Of a stretch of DNA of 64,000 nucleotides, positions 49,603 through 57,972 are shown piece by piece. Every line of letters starts with the position of its first letter. Positions within the stretch are counted from its first letter, which is position 1. Origin of the DNA: Burkholderia sp. BCC1644 (GTDB lineage: Bacteria; Pseudomonadota; Gammaproteobacteria; Burkholderiales; Burkholderiaceae); contig NZ_CADFEI010000003.1 of the NCBI RefSeq assembly GCF_902833225.1, positions 1 through 64,000 of the forward strand. Direction: 5' to 3'. The notes below the pieces were generated by a model, which was given only the letters and a program-made list of their open reading frames with translations, made no database searches and was not told where the DNA came from. Made by a program: the position numbers and the translations under genes.

Positions 49603-50562
49603 ATGTCCGCGCAAACAGACAAGGTCGTCCATTGGCTGCTCTCCAGCCTGGAGCCCAGAAGCCAGCTCTTTCACGTCGGCCAGTATTGCGGGGACTGGCA
49701 GGCGTCGACCGCCGGTCGGGCCAAGGCGAGCTTCCACATCATCCTGCACGGTGCCGCGTGGCTTCACTTTGCCGACGGGCGCGACAGCATCCCCGTCTCC
49801 GAAGGGGACGCGGTGTTCCTGCTGCGCGACGTGCCGCACGGGTTGTCGCCGAGCGCGATCAACCCGAAGGCCTGCGCGATCGCCGACGGCCAGCCCGTCG
49901 AGCGACGCGGGTCGATGCAACCGCTCGACCCGTCGGTCGACGGCAGCGTCGGCCTCGCGTGCGGCTTCATCGAATTCCGGTCCGCCATCTCGCGCGCGAT
50001 CGTGTCGCTGTTTCCCGCGTGCCTGATCGTGCGGCGCGGCGACGGCGCCCATCGCGGCATCCACGGGCTGTTCGACCTCATTCGCGCCGAGGGCCGCCAT
50101 GGCGTCGACGAGCCTTCGCCGCTGATCGACAAACTGGTCGAACTGCTGCTGTTCTACGCGGTCCGTGACGCCGCGGGGCACGATACCGTGGCCAGCGGGC
50201 TCGCATCGCTGATGCAGCGGACCGGCTTCGGCACGCTCGTGGCCGCGATCATCGATGCGCCCGGCGACGCGTGGACCACCGAGTCGATGGCCGCGTTCGC
50301 CAACATGTCGCGCACCGCGTTCTGCAAGCACTTCAGCGAAGCGTCGGGCCATCCGCCGATGCAGTTCGTCACGCTGGTGCGCATGCGGCTAGCGGCAGAC
50401 CTGTTGCAGCAGGGCTTGCCGATTTCGCGTGCGGGCGAACGCGTCGGCTATCAGTCGGAATCGGCATTTGCCCACGCATTCAAGCGCACGATGGGCATGC
50501 AACCCGGCGCATGGCGTCGCGACCGCGACGGCGCGTCGCAATCGGCCGCTCGCCTGCACTAG
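49603..50562 (+). CDS. AraC-family regulator with cupin sensor domain
   Basis: A 319-residue AraC protein. The N-terminal cupin (SFHIILHGAAWLHFADGRDS, EGDAVFLLRDVPHGL) belongs to the AraC cupin-6 group. The C-terminal double HTH is WTTESMAAFANMSRTAFCKH and ISRAGERVGYQSESAFAHAF, ending in MGMQPGAWRRDRDG. I start at ATG 49603. It lies 115 bp upstream of, and co-directional with, the AhpD-like/ACAD/ABC operon, so it is its probable activator. Members of this group often respond to redox or electrophile cues together with AhpD-like targets. Confidence 0.9.
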   Translation: MSAQTDKVVHWLLSSLEPRSQLFHVGQYCGDWQASTAGRAKASFHIILHGAAWLHFADGRDSIPVSEGDAVFLLRDVPHGLSPSAINPKACAIADGQPVERRGSMQPLDPSVDGSVGLACGFIEFRSAISRAIVSLFPACLIVRRGDGAHRGIHGLFDLIRAEGRHGVDEPSPLIDKLVELLLFYAVRDAAGHDTVASGLASLMQRTGFGTLVAAIIDAPGDAWTTESMAAFANMSRTAFCKHFSEASGHPPMQFVTLVRMRLAADLLQQGLPISRAGERVGYQSESAFAHAFKRTMGMQPGAWRRDRDGASQSAARLH

Positions 50563-50677
50563 CCGGACGGCGTGACGCCGCTTCGCGGGACGAACGCACA
50601 GGAATCGCGGATGTTCGCGCATTGTCCGTGGGCGGTGCGGGCTCGACAATGATCTCACTGCCCTTCCGGAGAATCCT

Positions 50678-51244
50678 GTGAGCCGTCTGCCCTTGCCCAC
50701 CGTCGAAACAGCCCCTGCGCCCAGCCAGCCATTCCTCGAAAAATCGCAACGCGCGAACGGCTTTTTGCCGAACCTCGTGCGCTCGCTCGCGAATGCGCCG
50801 GTTGCCCTCGAAACCTATCTGACCGTCGCTGAGATCAACGGCCGCGCGGGCCTCACGTTCGCCGAACGCGAAGCGGTTCAGATCACCGCCGCCGCCGTTC
50901 ACGGTTGTGCGTTCTGCGTGGCCGGACACACCGCGACCGCATTGAAAAAGGCGAACGTCGATCGCGCCGACGTCGACGCGTTGCGCGACGGCGAGCCGGT
51001 GGCCGATGCGCGGCTGGACGCCGTCGCTGAATTCACGCGCGCAGTGATCGCGACACGCGGCGCCGTGGCCGACGATGCGCTCGACGCGTTCCTCGCGGCC
51101 GGCTTTACCGAAGCAAACGCGCTCGAGGTGGTGCTGGGCGTGAGCCTCGCGACGCTGTGCAACTTCGCGAACAACCTGGCGCGCAACGAACTTAACCCCG
51201 AACTGGCGGCATACCGATGGGAACCCCGGACACAGGCCGCCTGA
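50678..51244 (+). CDS. AhpD/carboxymuconolactone-decarboxylase-like peroxidase (GTG start)
   Basis: A 188-residue AhpD-fold protein. The redox site is AVHGCAFCVAGHT (C-x2-C-x3-H), preceded by the Glu of FAEREAVQI, the catalytic set of alkylhydroperoxidase-like CMD proteins. GTG 50678 is preceded by CCGGAG at six bases. The end overlaps the next gene by 28 bases. An AhpD-like protein at the head of an acyl-CoA-dehydrogenase/ABC-importer operon suggests protection from peroxide made by a flavin oxidase. Confidence 0.88.
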   Translation: MSRLPLPTVETAPAPSQPFLEKSQRANGFLPNLVRSLANAPVALETYLTVAEINGRAGLTFAEREAVQITAAAVHGCAFCVAGHTATALKKANVDRADVDALRDGEPVADARLDAVAEFTRAVIATRGAVADDALDAFLAAGFTEANALEVVLGVSLATLCNFANNLARNELNPELAAYRWEPRTQAA

Positions 51245-52332
51245 CGGTGCCCGCCCTCGACGCGTCGCTCGTCGACTGGCTCGACTCGAACGCGACGCAA
51301 CTCGACACGAGCGCCGACTCGAAAGCCGAGGTCGTGCCGCGCCTGGCGGCCGCCGGGCTGTTCCGGATCGGCGTGCCGGCGAGCCTCGGCGGCGCGGGCG
51401 GCACCACTACCGATGCGATCGCGAGCATCGCCGCGGTGGCCGAGCATTCGCTCGCGGCGGCATTCGTGCTCTGGGGCCAACGCAGCTTCATCGAGTATCT
51501 GCTGCAAAGCCCCAATACCGCGCTGCGCGAGCGCCTGCTGCCGGCACTGCTCGACGGGACCTGCGCCGGCGCAAGCGGCCTGTCGAACGCGATGAAATAT
51601 CTGTGCGGAATCGAGTCGCTTCAGATCGAAGCGGCGCGGCGCACGGAAGCGGCCGAAGACTGCCGGTTGACGGGCCGGATGGCCTGGGTGACGAACCTGC
51701 GCGCGGAGCAGTTCGTCGTCGCGGCGGCCGTGTCGTTTCGCGATGGCCGTCCGTCCGCGATCGTTGCGATCCCGCATGACGCGCCCGGCCTGACACGCAG
51801 CGCGGATCTCGACCTGATCGCGCTGCGCGGCAGCAACACCGCCGCATTGCAGCTTGAAGACGTACCGACCGATAGCGCATGGCTGATCCATGCGGACGCG
51901 CAGGCATTCCTGCCCGCGGTGCGGCCGGCGTTTCTCGGCTTGCAGTGCGGGCTGTCCATCGGGCTCGCGCGTCGTGCGTTGGCCGAAGCGCGCCACGCGG
52001 CGGAGACGACGCGCGGCATTCTCGGCCCCGAAGTCGATACCTGCGCGGCCGAATTGAGCGCCGCGTGTGCGCTGTTGTCATCCGGTATTGCCGACGGTAG
52101 CCTGCGCATGCACCCCAACCGCCTGTTCGAGCTGCGCATCACGCTCGCGACGCTGGTGGCGAGCGCGGTGAACCTCGAACTCGAGGCCAGCGGCGGCCGC
52201 GGCTATCTGCGCGATGCCGGGCTCGGCTTCGATCGGCGCTGGCGCGAAGCGGCGTTCATTCCGATCGTCACGCCGAGCGTGGTGCAGTTGAAGGCGCAAC
52301 TCGCGGCGCAGACGCGGAGTATCGCCGCATGA
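51217..52332 (+). CDS. Acyl-CoA-dehydrogenase-fold flavoprotein, divergent
   Basis: A 371-residue ACAD-fold protein: AAAGLFRIGVPASLGGAGGT at the N-terminus, GASGLSNAMKYLCGIESLQI where the FAD loop lies, GRMAWVTNLRAEQFVVAAAV, and a helical end with GGRGYLRDAGLGFDRRWREA. The usual acyl-CoA catalytic Glu motif is absent, so it more probably belongs with the ACAD-type monooxygenases or oxidases (DszC/SfnB-like) of sulfur scavenging. It overlaps the AhpD-like gene (28 bases) and the ABC ATPase gene (4 bases), so all are one coupled transcript. Confidence 0.8.
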   Translation: MGTPDTGRLTVPALDASLVDWLDSNATQLDTSADSKAEVVPRLAAAGLFRIGVPASLGGAGGTTTDAIASIAAVAEHSLAAAFVLWGQRSFIEYLLQSPNTALRERLLPALLDGTCAGASGLSNAMKYLCGIESLQIEAARRTEAAEDCRLTGRMAWVTNLRAEQFVVAAAVSFRDGRPSAIVAIPHDAPGLTRSADLDLIALRGSNTAALQLEDVPTDSAWLIHADAQAFLPAVRPAFLGLQCGLSIGLARRALAEARHAAETTRGILGPEVDTCAAELSAACALLSSGIADGSLRMHPNRLFELRITLATLVASAVNLELEASGGRGYLRDAGLGFDRRWREAAFIPIVTPSVVQLKAQLAAQTRSIAA

Positions 52333-53123
52333 CGCCCGCGCTGCTGGATGCCCGCCACCTGACGCTCGGCTACGGCGAGACTCCGCGCAATATCGTGCTT
52401 GCCGATGTCTCGCTGTCGGTCGACGCGGGCGAAATCGTCGCGTTGATCGGCCCGAGCGGCACCGGCAAGTCGAGCCTGCTGCGCGCACTGGCCGGCCTGG
52501 AGCAAGCGCAATCGGGCACCGTGTCGATCAACGGTGCGACGCTGCAGGGCCCGCATCCGCGGATCGCGATCGCGTTTCAGGATCCCTGCCTGCTACCGTG
52601 GCTGTCGACCGAAAGCAATGTCGCGTTCGGGCTCGCATTCAAGCATCAGGAGCGCCTCACGCGCGACCGGCAACGCGAGCGGGTCCGATCCGCGCTGCGA
52701 GCGGTCGGGCTCGAAGCCGCCGCGGCGCTGCGCCCTGCCCAACTCTCCGGCGGCATGGCGCAGCGCGCGGCGCTCGCACGCGCGTTGGCGCGTCAACCGC
52801 AGGCCCTGCTGCTCGACGAGCCGTTCTCGGCGCTCGACGAAATCACGCGCGCCGCGATGCAACGGCTGCTGGTGAGCATCGTCTCGTCGACACGCTGCGC
52901 GACGGTGCTCGTGACCCATGACATCGACGAAGCGCTGCTCGTGGCCGACCGCATCGTGCTGCTCGGTACGCAAGGCCGCTTGATCGATGCATGGCATGTC
53001 GATTTCCCGCATCCGCGCGACGCGTTCGTCAGCGAACTCGGCACGATGCGCATCGACATCCTGAAGGCGTTGCAGGCCGGCATGAAGCGCCCGCACGCCA
53101 CCGAACTCCCCTTCCTGACCTGA
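52329..53123 (+). CDS. ABC importer ATPase, nitrate/sulfonate/taurine type
   Basis: A 264-residue ATPase. Walker A is GPSGTGKSSLL, the Q-loop is in FQDPCLLPW, the signature LSGGMAQRAALARAL and Walker B LLLDEPFSALDE, with His in VTHDIDEAL. The Q-loop PCLLPW and length are typical of SsuB/TauB/NrtD. ATGA overlap with the preceding gene. It powers the importer completed by the two following genes. Confidence 0.93.
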   Translation: MTPALLDARHLTLGYGETPRNIVLADVSLSVDAGEIVALIGPSGTGKSSLLRALAGLEQAQSGTVSINGATLQGPHPRIAIAFQDPCLLPWLSTESNVAFGLAFKHQERLTRDRQRERVRSALRAVGLEAAAALRPAQLSGGMAQRAALARALARQPQALLLDEPFSALDEITRAAMQRLLVSIVSSTRCATVLVTHDIDEALLVADRIVLLGTQGRLIDAWHVDFPHPRDAFVSELGTMRIDILKALQAGMKRPHATELPFLT

Positions 53124-53134
53124 CCTGTCTACCC

Positions 53135-54325
53135 ATGTGCCAGATTCCGATGTCGCGCCGCGAATGGCTGAAGCTTGCGGCCCTGTTCACCGCGGCGGGT
53201 GCCGCCCCGCTGCTGTCCGCGGCGAACGCGCATGCCGCGACGGAACCCGATGCGCCCGTTCGCATCGGCTATCTGCCGATCACCGACGCAGCGCCGCTGC
53301 TGGTGGCCCACAACAACGGCTATTTCGCGGACGAAGGGCTGAACGTCGAGCAGCCGAAGCTGCTGCGCAGCTGGGCGCAACTCGTCGAAGCGTTCCTGTC
53401 CGGCCAGGTCAACGTCGTGCACCTGCTGTCGCCGATGACGCTCTGGGCGCGCTACGGCAGCCGCGCACCGGCGAAGGTGGTCGCATGGAATCATGTGAAC
53501 GGTTCCGGGCTGACGGTCGCGCCCGACGTCGATTCGCTGCGCGATCTCGGCGGCAAGACCGTCGCGATTCCGTTCTGGTATTCGATCCACAACGTCGTGC
53601 TGCAGGACATGCTGCGCCAGCAAGGGCTCGTACCGGTGCTCAAGCGGCGCGGCACACCGGCGGCGAACGAGGTCAACCTGGTCGTCATGGCGCCGTCTGA
53701 CATGCTGCCCGCGCTCGCCGCACGCCAGATCGCCGGGTATATCGTCGCCGAGCCGTTCAACGCGACGGCGGAATTGATGAAGATCGGCAAGATCCTGCGC
53801 TTCACCGGCGATGTCTGGAAGAACCATGCGTGCTGCGTCGTGTTCATGCACGAGCACGATCTGGCGCAGCGCCCCGCGTGGTCGCAGAAAGTCGTCAACG
53901 CGATCGTGAAGGCCCAGGTGTGGGCGCGCTCGCATCCGCAGGAAACCGCGCAGTTGATGTCGAAGGACGGCGCCCACCGCTATTCGCCGCATACGCTCGC
54001 GGCGCTGGATCGCGTGCTGGTTCCGTCGGCGTCGCTTGCCGATACGTATCGCGCAAGCGGCGCGATCCGCCATGCCGACTGGAACGGAAAACGGATCGAC
54101 TTCCAGCCGTATCCGTTTCCGAGCTATACCGAGGCGCTGGTTCAGCGGTTGAAACGTACGGTGGTCGACGGCGACAGTGGATTCCTGGCGTCGCTCGACC
54201 CGGCGTTCGCGGCTCGCGATCTCGTCGACGACCGGTTCGTGCGCAAGAGTATCGACGCGGTCGGCGGGATGGCCGCGTTCGGTCAGCCAGGCGCCTTCAA
54301 GCGAGAGGAGATCATCGTTGTCTGA
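53135..54325 (+). CDS. ABC importer substrate-binding protein, NrtA/SsuA-like
   Basis: A 396-residue periplasmic protein. The N-terminus SRREWLKLAALFTAAGAAPL followed by NAHAA looks like a Tat signal peptide (RR, then a hydrophobic stretch). The mature part, VRIGYLPITDAAPLLVAHNN, GYFADEGLNV and FNATAELMKIGKIL, is of the NMT1/NrtA/SsuA fold. Length is nearer to NrtA than to SsuA. ATG 53135 chosen; ATG 53150 is possible and would keep the RR motif. The ligand is probably an organosulfur anion given the neighbours, but nitrogen compounds are not excluded. Confidence 0.88.
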   Translation: MCQIPMSRREWLKLAALFTAAGAAPLLSAANAHAATEPDAPVRIGYLPITDAAPLLVAHNNGYFADEGLNVEQPKLLRSWAQLVEAFLSGQVNVVHLLSPMTLWARYGSRAPAKVVAWNHVNGSGLTVAPDVDSLRDLGGKTVAIPFWYSIHNVVLQDMLRQQGLVPVLKRRGTPAANEVNLVVMAPSDMLPALAARQIAGYIVAEPFNATAELMKIGKILRFTGDVWKNHACCVVFMHEHDLAQRPAWSQKVVNAIVKAQVWARSHPQETAQLMSKDGAHRYSPHTLAALDRVLVPSASLADTYRASGAIRHADWNGKRIDFQPYPFPSYTEALVQRLKRTVVDGDSGFLASLDPAFAARDLVDDRFVRKSIDAVGGMAAFGQPGAFKREEIIVV

Positions 54326-55145
54326 CGCGCTTGCCCCCCGCCGGTCATCCGCGCGCGAAACGCGCCGGCCTTCCGGCTCCCGTTACCTGGTGCGCGCTAC
54401 CGCCGGATGGCTCGGCGTGGCCGGCCTCGTCGCGACGGTCGTCGTCTGGTGGGCCGCGATCCATGCGTTGACCGAACCCGGCTCGCTCGGCCGGCAGTTC
54501 GCGCCGGACAGCGCGTTCGCCAGCTTGCGGGCGCTGTGTGCTGACGATCATCTGGTCGAGCATGCGCTCGTCAGCCTGCGGCGCATCGGTGTCGGGCTCG
54601 GCGCGGCGCTGCTGGCCGGCGTCCCGCTCGGGTTGCTGATCGGCCGCGTGCAATGGGTCGAGCGCGTGCTGTCGCCGACCTTCCAGTTCCTGCGAATGGT
54701 GTCGCCGTTGTCGTGGATGCCGCTCGCCGTGATGTCGTTCGGCATCGGCGACCGCGCGATCTACTTCCTGCTCGGTTTCGCCGCGCTGTGGCCCGTGCTG
54801 ATGAGCACGGCGGCCGGGGTCGCCCAGATCGACCGGCGCTGGCTGCAACTCGGCGAGAGCCTGTCGGCCACCCGCCGCGAGCTGCTGCTCCACATCATGC
54901 TGCCGGCCATCGCGGGGCCGCTGCTCAACGGGATCCGGCTCGCGATCGGCATCCTGTGGATCGTGCTGGTGCCGGCCGAGATGCTGGGCGTCAGCGCGGG
55001 GCTCGGTTACCTGATCCTCGACACGCGCGACCGGCTCGCGTATTCCGAACTGACGGCGGTGATTCTCGTCATCGGTGCACTGGGGTTTGCGCTCGACGGA
55101 ATCGCGCGGCTATTGGCGCGCGCGGTGCTGGCGGCCGACCGCTAG
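54318..55145 (+). CDS. ABC importer permease (TTG start)
   Basis: A 275-residue permease with about six helices and the EAA-like loop LGESLSATRRELLLHIMLPA (E-x-x-x-A-T-x-x-E variant). TTG 54318 is preceded by AGAGGAG at seven bases and overlaps the stop of the binding-protein gene by eight bases. No ATG is near. It resembles SsuC/TauC. Last gene of the AhpD-to-permease operon. Confidence 0.88.
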   Translation: MSDALAPRRSSARETRRPSGSRYLVRATAGWLGVAGLVATVVVWWAAIHALTEPGSLGRQFAPDSAFASLRALCADDHLVEHALVSLRRIGVGLGAALLAGVPLGLLIGRVQWVERVLSPTFQFLRMVSPLSWMPLAVMSFGIGDRAIYFLLGFAALWPVLMSTAAGVAQIDRRWLQLGESLSATRRELLLHIMLPAIAGPLLNGIRLAIGILWIVLVPAEMLGVSAGLGYLILDTRDRLAYSELTAVILVIGALGFALDGIARLLARAVLAADR

Positions 55146-55181
55146 CGCGATGCGCGGCGGCCGGTCGACCCGCGGGGCGCT

Positions 55182-56420
55182 TCAGTTCCACGCATGGCGT
55201 GCCGGACGCACGCCGTTCAGGTAGTAGTTGCCGACCAGGTGATATTTCCAGCGCACCGGATCGTGCAGCGTATGCGTGCGCGCGTTGCGCCAATGCCGGT
55301 CGAGGTTGTGCTCGGCGAGCGTCGACTGCGTGCCGGCCAGCTCGAACAGCTTCTCGCCCGCGAGCAGCGCGACCTCGGTCGTCAATACCTTCGCTTCGCC
55401 GACCGCGACCGATGCGCGCGCGACGTCGTCTTCGGTCACTTCACCGCGTGCCGCGATTTCGTCGAGCGTGCGCGCCGCACGTTCGAGCAATGCCTCGGCC
55501 GCGTGCAGCTGGATGTGCAGGTGGCCGATCTCGCGAATCGTCAGCGGATCGTCGGCTGCCCGCTCGACGCCGCTGTCGACCCACGGCCGCGTGCGGGTCC
55601 GCACGAACGCCAGCGTATCGTCAATGGCCGCCTTCGCGATGCCCGCGTCGATCGCGGCCTGAATGATTTGCGACAGCGGGCCGTTGAGCGTCGGCACGTC
55701 CGACACGCGCTGCGCGGGCAGCACGTGCGACGCGGGGACGCGCACCGCGTCCAGCACGACCGTGCCGCTCGCGGTCGTGCGTTGTCCGAAACCCGACCAG
55801 TCGTCGACCACGGTCAGCCCCGGCGTCGATCGCGGCACGTACGCGAGCCACGCCTGATGCGCGTCGTCGAGGCCGAGCACCGGGACGTAATGGGCGAACA
55901 GCGCACCGGTCGAGTAGAACTTCGTGCCGTCGACGACGTAGTCTTCGCCGTCGCTGCGCACGCGCGTCTTCAGGTCGAGCACGTGCTTCGTGCCTTTCTC
56001 CGAGAACCCGTTGCCGAAGCGCTTGCCGCTCAGAATTTCCGAGAAGAAATATCGCTTCTGCGCGTCGGTGCCGGTCAGCGTAATCACGTCGACCAGCCCG
56101 AAATGATTCTGCGGCAACTGCCCGAGCGACGGATCGGCCGCCGCGACGATCTTGATGACTTCGGTCAGCGTGACATGCGACACGCCTGCGCCGCCGTATG
56201 CCTTCGGCACCGTGATCGCCCACAGCCCCGACTGCGAGAACCATTCGATTTCGTCGCGCGGCAGGCGGCGGGTGCGATCGCGCTCGGCTGCCCCTTCCGC
56301 GAGCCGTTGTGCAAGCGCGTGCGCGGCCTCGATCGCCTGCGCGTCGTCGGCAATCACACGGGCTACGTGCGGTTGTGCTTCAACCGGCCGCTCCTGAATC
56401 GTGGCGCTCGTGTCTGACAT
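55182..56420 (-). CDS. SfnB-family sulfur-acquisition flavoprotein (ACAD fold)
   Basis: A 412-residue ACAD-fold monooxygenase-like protein: LWAITVPKAYGGAGVSHVTL, DPSLGQLPQNHFGLVDVI, GNGFSEKGTKHVLDLKTRV and DGTKFYSTGALFAHYVPVLG. It ends with a helical segment HNLDRHWRNARTHTLHDPVR, diagnostic of the DszC/SfnB group. Such enzymes use FMNH2 to oxidise sulfones or sulfur heterocycles during sulfate starvation. AGGAGGG lies four bases before the ATG. Divergent from a DszC-like paralogue, with a CysB-like repeat between them. Confidence 0.9.
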   Translation of the reverse strand: MSDTSATIQERPVEAQPHVARVIADDAQAIEAAHALAQRLAEGAAERDRTRRLPRDEIEWFSQSGLWAITVPKAYGGAGVSHVTLTEVIKIVAAADPSLGQLPQNHFGLVDVITLTGTDAQKRYFFSEILSGKRFGNGFSEKGTKHVLDLKTRVRSDGEDYVVDGTKFYSTGALFAHYVPVLGLDDAHQAWLAYVPRSTPGLTVVDDWSGFGQRTTASGTVVLDAVRVPASHVLPAQRVSDVPTLNGPLSQIIQAAIDAGIAKAAIDDTLAFVRTRTRPWVDSGVERAADDPLTIREIGHLHIQLHAAEALLERAARTLDEIAARGEVTEDDVARASVAVGEAKVLTTEVALLAGEKLFELAGTQSTLAEHNLDRHWRNARTHTLHDPVRWKYHLVGNYYLNGVRPARHAWN

Positions 56421-56618
56421 CGGACCCTCCTGTCGAATGACGAAAGCATTCAATCTAGCAGCGCAGCGCAAGCCGTAAAAACGAGCGATTCTCGGAACGA
56501 TATTCCTTTGGATAACAAACGACCAGGCGATCCGCACGCGCGACGTCGTGCTTCCACGTCGTAATCGACGTCGCAACGTCGGCGCAGTCCAGGCCTGTCG
56601 CGGTAATACGCATCGACG

Positions 56619-56641
56619 ATAACGATCTGCGAATCCGTTAT
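56619..56641. promoter_or_regulatory. ATAACG-N11-CGTTAT inverted repeat (CysB-like)
   Basis: Arms ATAACG (56619-56624) and CGTTAT (56636-56641). AT-rich ATAAC/GTTAT elements are typical of CysB/Cbl-type sites. It sits directly upstream of the -35 of the DszC-like gene and in the divergent gap with SfnB. Confidence 0.4.
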
Positions 56642-56670
56642 TGGAACGCTCGCCGCGCGCTTCCTATACT
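56641..56670 (+). promoter_or_regulatory. Promoter of the DszC-like/DszA-like pair
   Basis: TTGGAA (56641-56646), 18 bp, TATACT (56665-56670), 43 bp before the ATG at 56713. Good agreement with a sigma-70 promoter adjoining the inverted repeat. Confidence 0.5.
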
Positions 56671-56712
56671 GGCCTCCCGGCGCAATCGGCCCCGCTCTTC
56701 GAGGAACACCGC

Positions 56713-57972
56713 ATGACTTCGTCGCACGCAGCCCCCGACCTTTCCACCGGTACCGACTACGACACGCTCGCGAGCCGGTTCCGGCCGATCTTCGAGCGCA
56801 TCGCCGCCGGCACCGCCGAACGCGAACGCCGCCGCGAACTGCCGCACGAGGCAATCGGCTGGCTGAAATCGGCGGGCTTCGGCGCGGTGCGGCTGCCGGC
56901 CAGTGCCGGCGGCGCCGGTGCATCGCTGCCGCAGTTGTTCCGACTGCTGACCGAGCTGGCCGCCGCCGATTCCAATCTGCCGCAGGCGTTACGCGGACAT
57001 TTCGCGTTCGTCGAGGACTGGCTGAACGCACCGCCCGGCCCGCAGCGCACGACCTGGTTCGACCGCTTCGCGAGCGGCCAGCTCGTCGGCAATGCGTGGT
57101 CGGAGGCCGGCGACGTGCCGCTCGGCCAGACCATCACGAAGGTATCGGAGCAGAACGGCCGGCTCGTGCTGAACGGCCGGAAGTTCTACAGCACGGGCAG
57201 CCTGTTCGCCGACTGGATCGACGTGTTCGCACAGCGCGCGCACGACGGCAGCGACGTGATCGTGGCCGTCGCGACGGCACAGCCCGGCGTGATTCGCGAG
57301 GATGACTGGGACGGCTTCGGCCAGACGACGACCGGCAGCGGCACGACGCGCTTCGAGGATGCGAGCGTCGACGCCGACAACGTGATCGACTTCGCGCGCC
57401 GCTTCAAGTACCAGACCGCGTTCTATCAACTGTTCCACGTCGCGACGCTGGCCGGCATCGGTCATGCGATCGTGCGCGACGCCGGTGAGCTCGTGCGCAA
57501 CCGCACGCGCGTGTACAGCCACGGCAACGCGGCGCGGGCGGGCGACGACGCGCAGCTGCAGCAGGTGATCGGCGAGATCGCTTCATGGGCGTACGCAGCC
57601 GACGCACTCGCGCTGCGCGCCGCGCAGCCGCTTCAGCAGGCCTATGAAGCACGCTTCGGCGGCGACGAAGCGGCCGAGCACGCGGCGAACGTCGCCGCGG
57701 AGATCGAATCCGCGCAGAGCCAGCTCGTCGTGTCCGAACTCGTGCTGCGCGCGGCGACGCGCCTGTTCGACGCGCTCGGCGCGTCCGCGACGCGCACCAC
57801 GACCGCGCTCGACCGGCACTGGCGCAACGCGCGCACGGTGTCGTCGCACAATCCGCTCGTCTACAAGGCGCGGATCGTCGGCGACTGGGTCATCAACGGC
57901 CGTACGCCGCCGTTCGTCTGGCGTGTCGGCAACGGCGCGGGCGCCAGCGCGGAAACGGGAGCCGCACGATGA
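56713..57972 (+). CDS. DszC-like FMNH2-dependent monooxygenase (ACAD fold)
   Basis: A 419-residue protein, length near DszC. FGAVRLPASAGGAGASLPQL, ADSNLPQALRGHFAFVEDWL, GNAWSEAGDVPLGQTITKVS and NGRKFYSTGSLFADWIDVFA mark the fold; the terminal ALDRHWRNARTVSSHNPLVY matches the SfnB paralogue on the other strand. It would oxidise an organosulfur (or N-heterocyclic) substrate with reduced flavin supplied by a reductase not encoded here. Its stop overlaps the next start (ATGA). Confidence 0.88.
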   Translation: MTSSHAAPDLSTGTDYDTLASRFRPIFERIAAGTAERERRRELPHEAIGWLKSAGFGAVRLPASAGGAGASLPQLFRLLTELAAADSNLPQALRGHFAFVEDWLNAPPGPQRTTWFDRFASGQLVGNAWSEAGDVPLGQTITKVSEQNGRLVLNGRKFYSTGSLFADWIDVFAQRAHDGSDVIVAVATAQPGVIREDDWDGFGQTTTGSGTTRFEDASVDADNVIDFARRFKYQTAFYQLFHVATLAGIGHAIVRDAGELVRNRTRVYSHGNAARAGDDAQLQQVIGEIASWAYAADALALRAAQPLQQAYEARFGGDEAAEHAANVAAEIESAQSQLVVSELVLRAATRLFDALGASATRTTTALDRHWRNARTVSSHNPLVYKARIVGDWVINGRTPPFVWRVGNGAGASAETGAAR

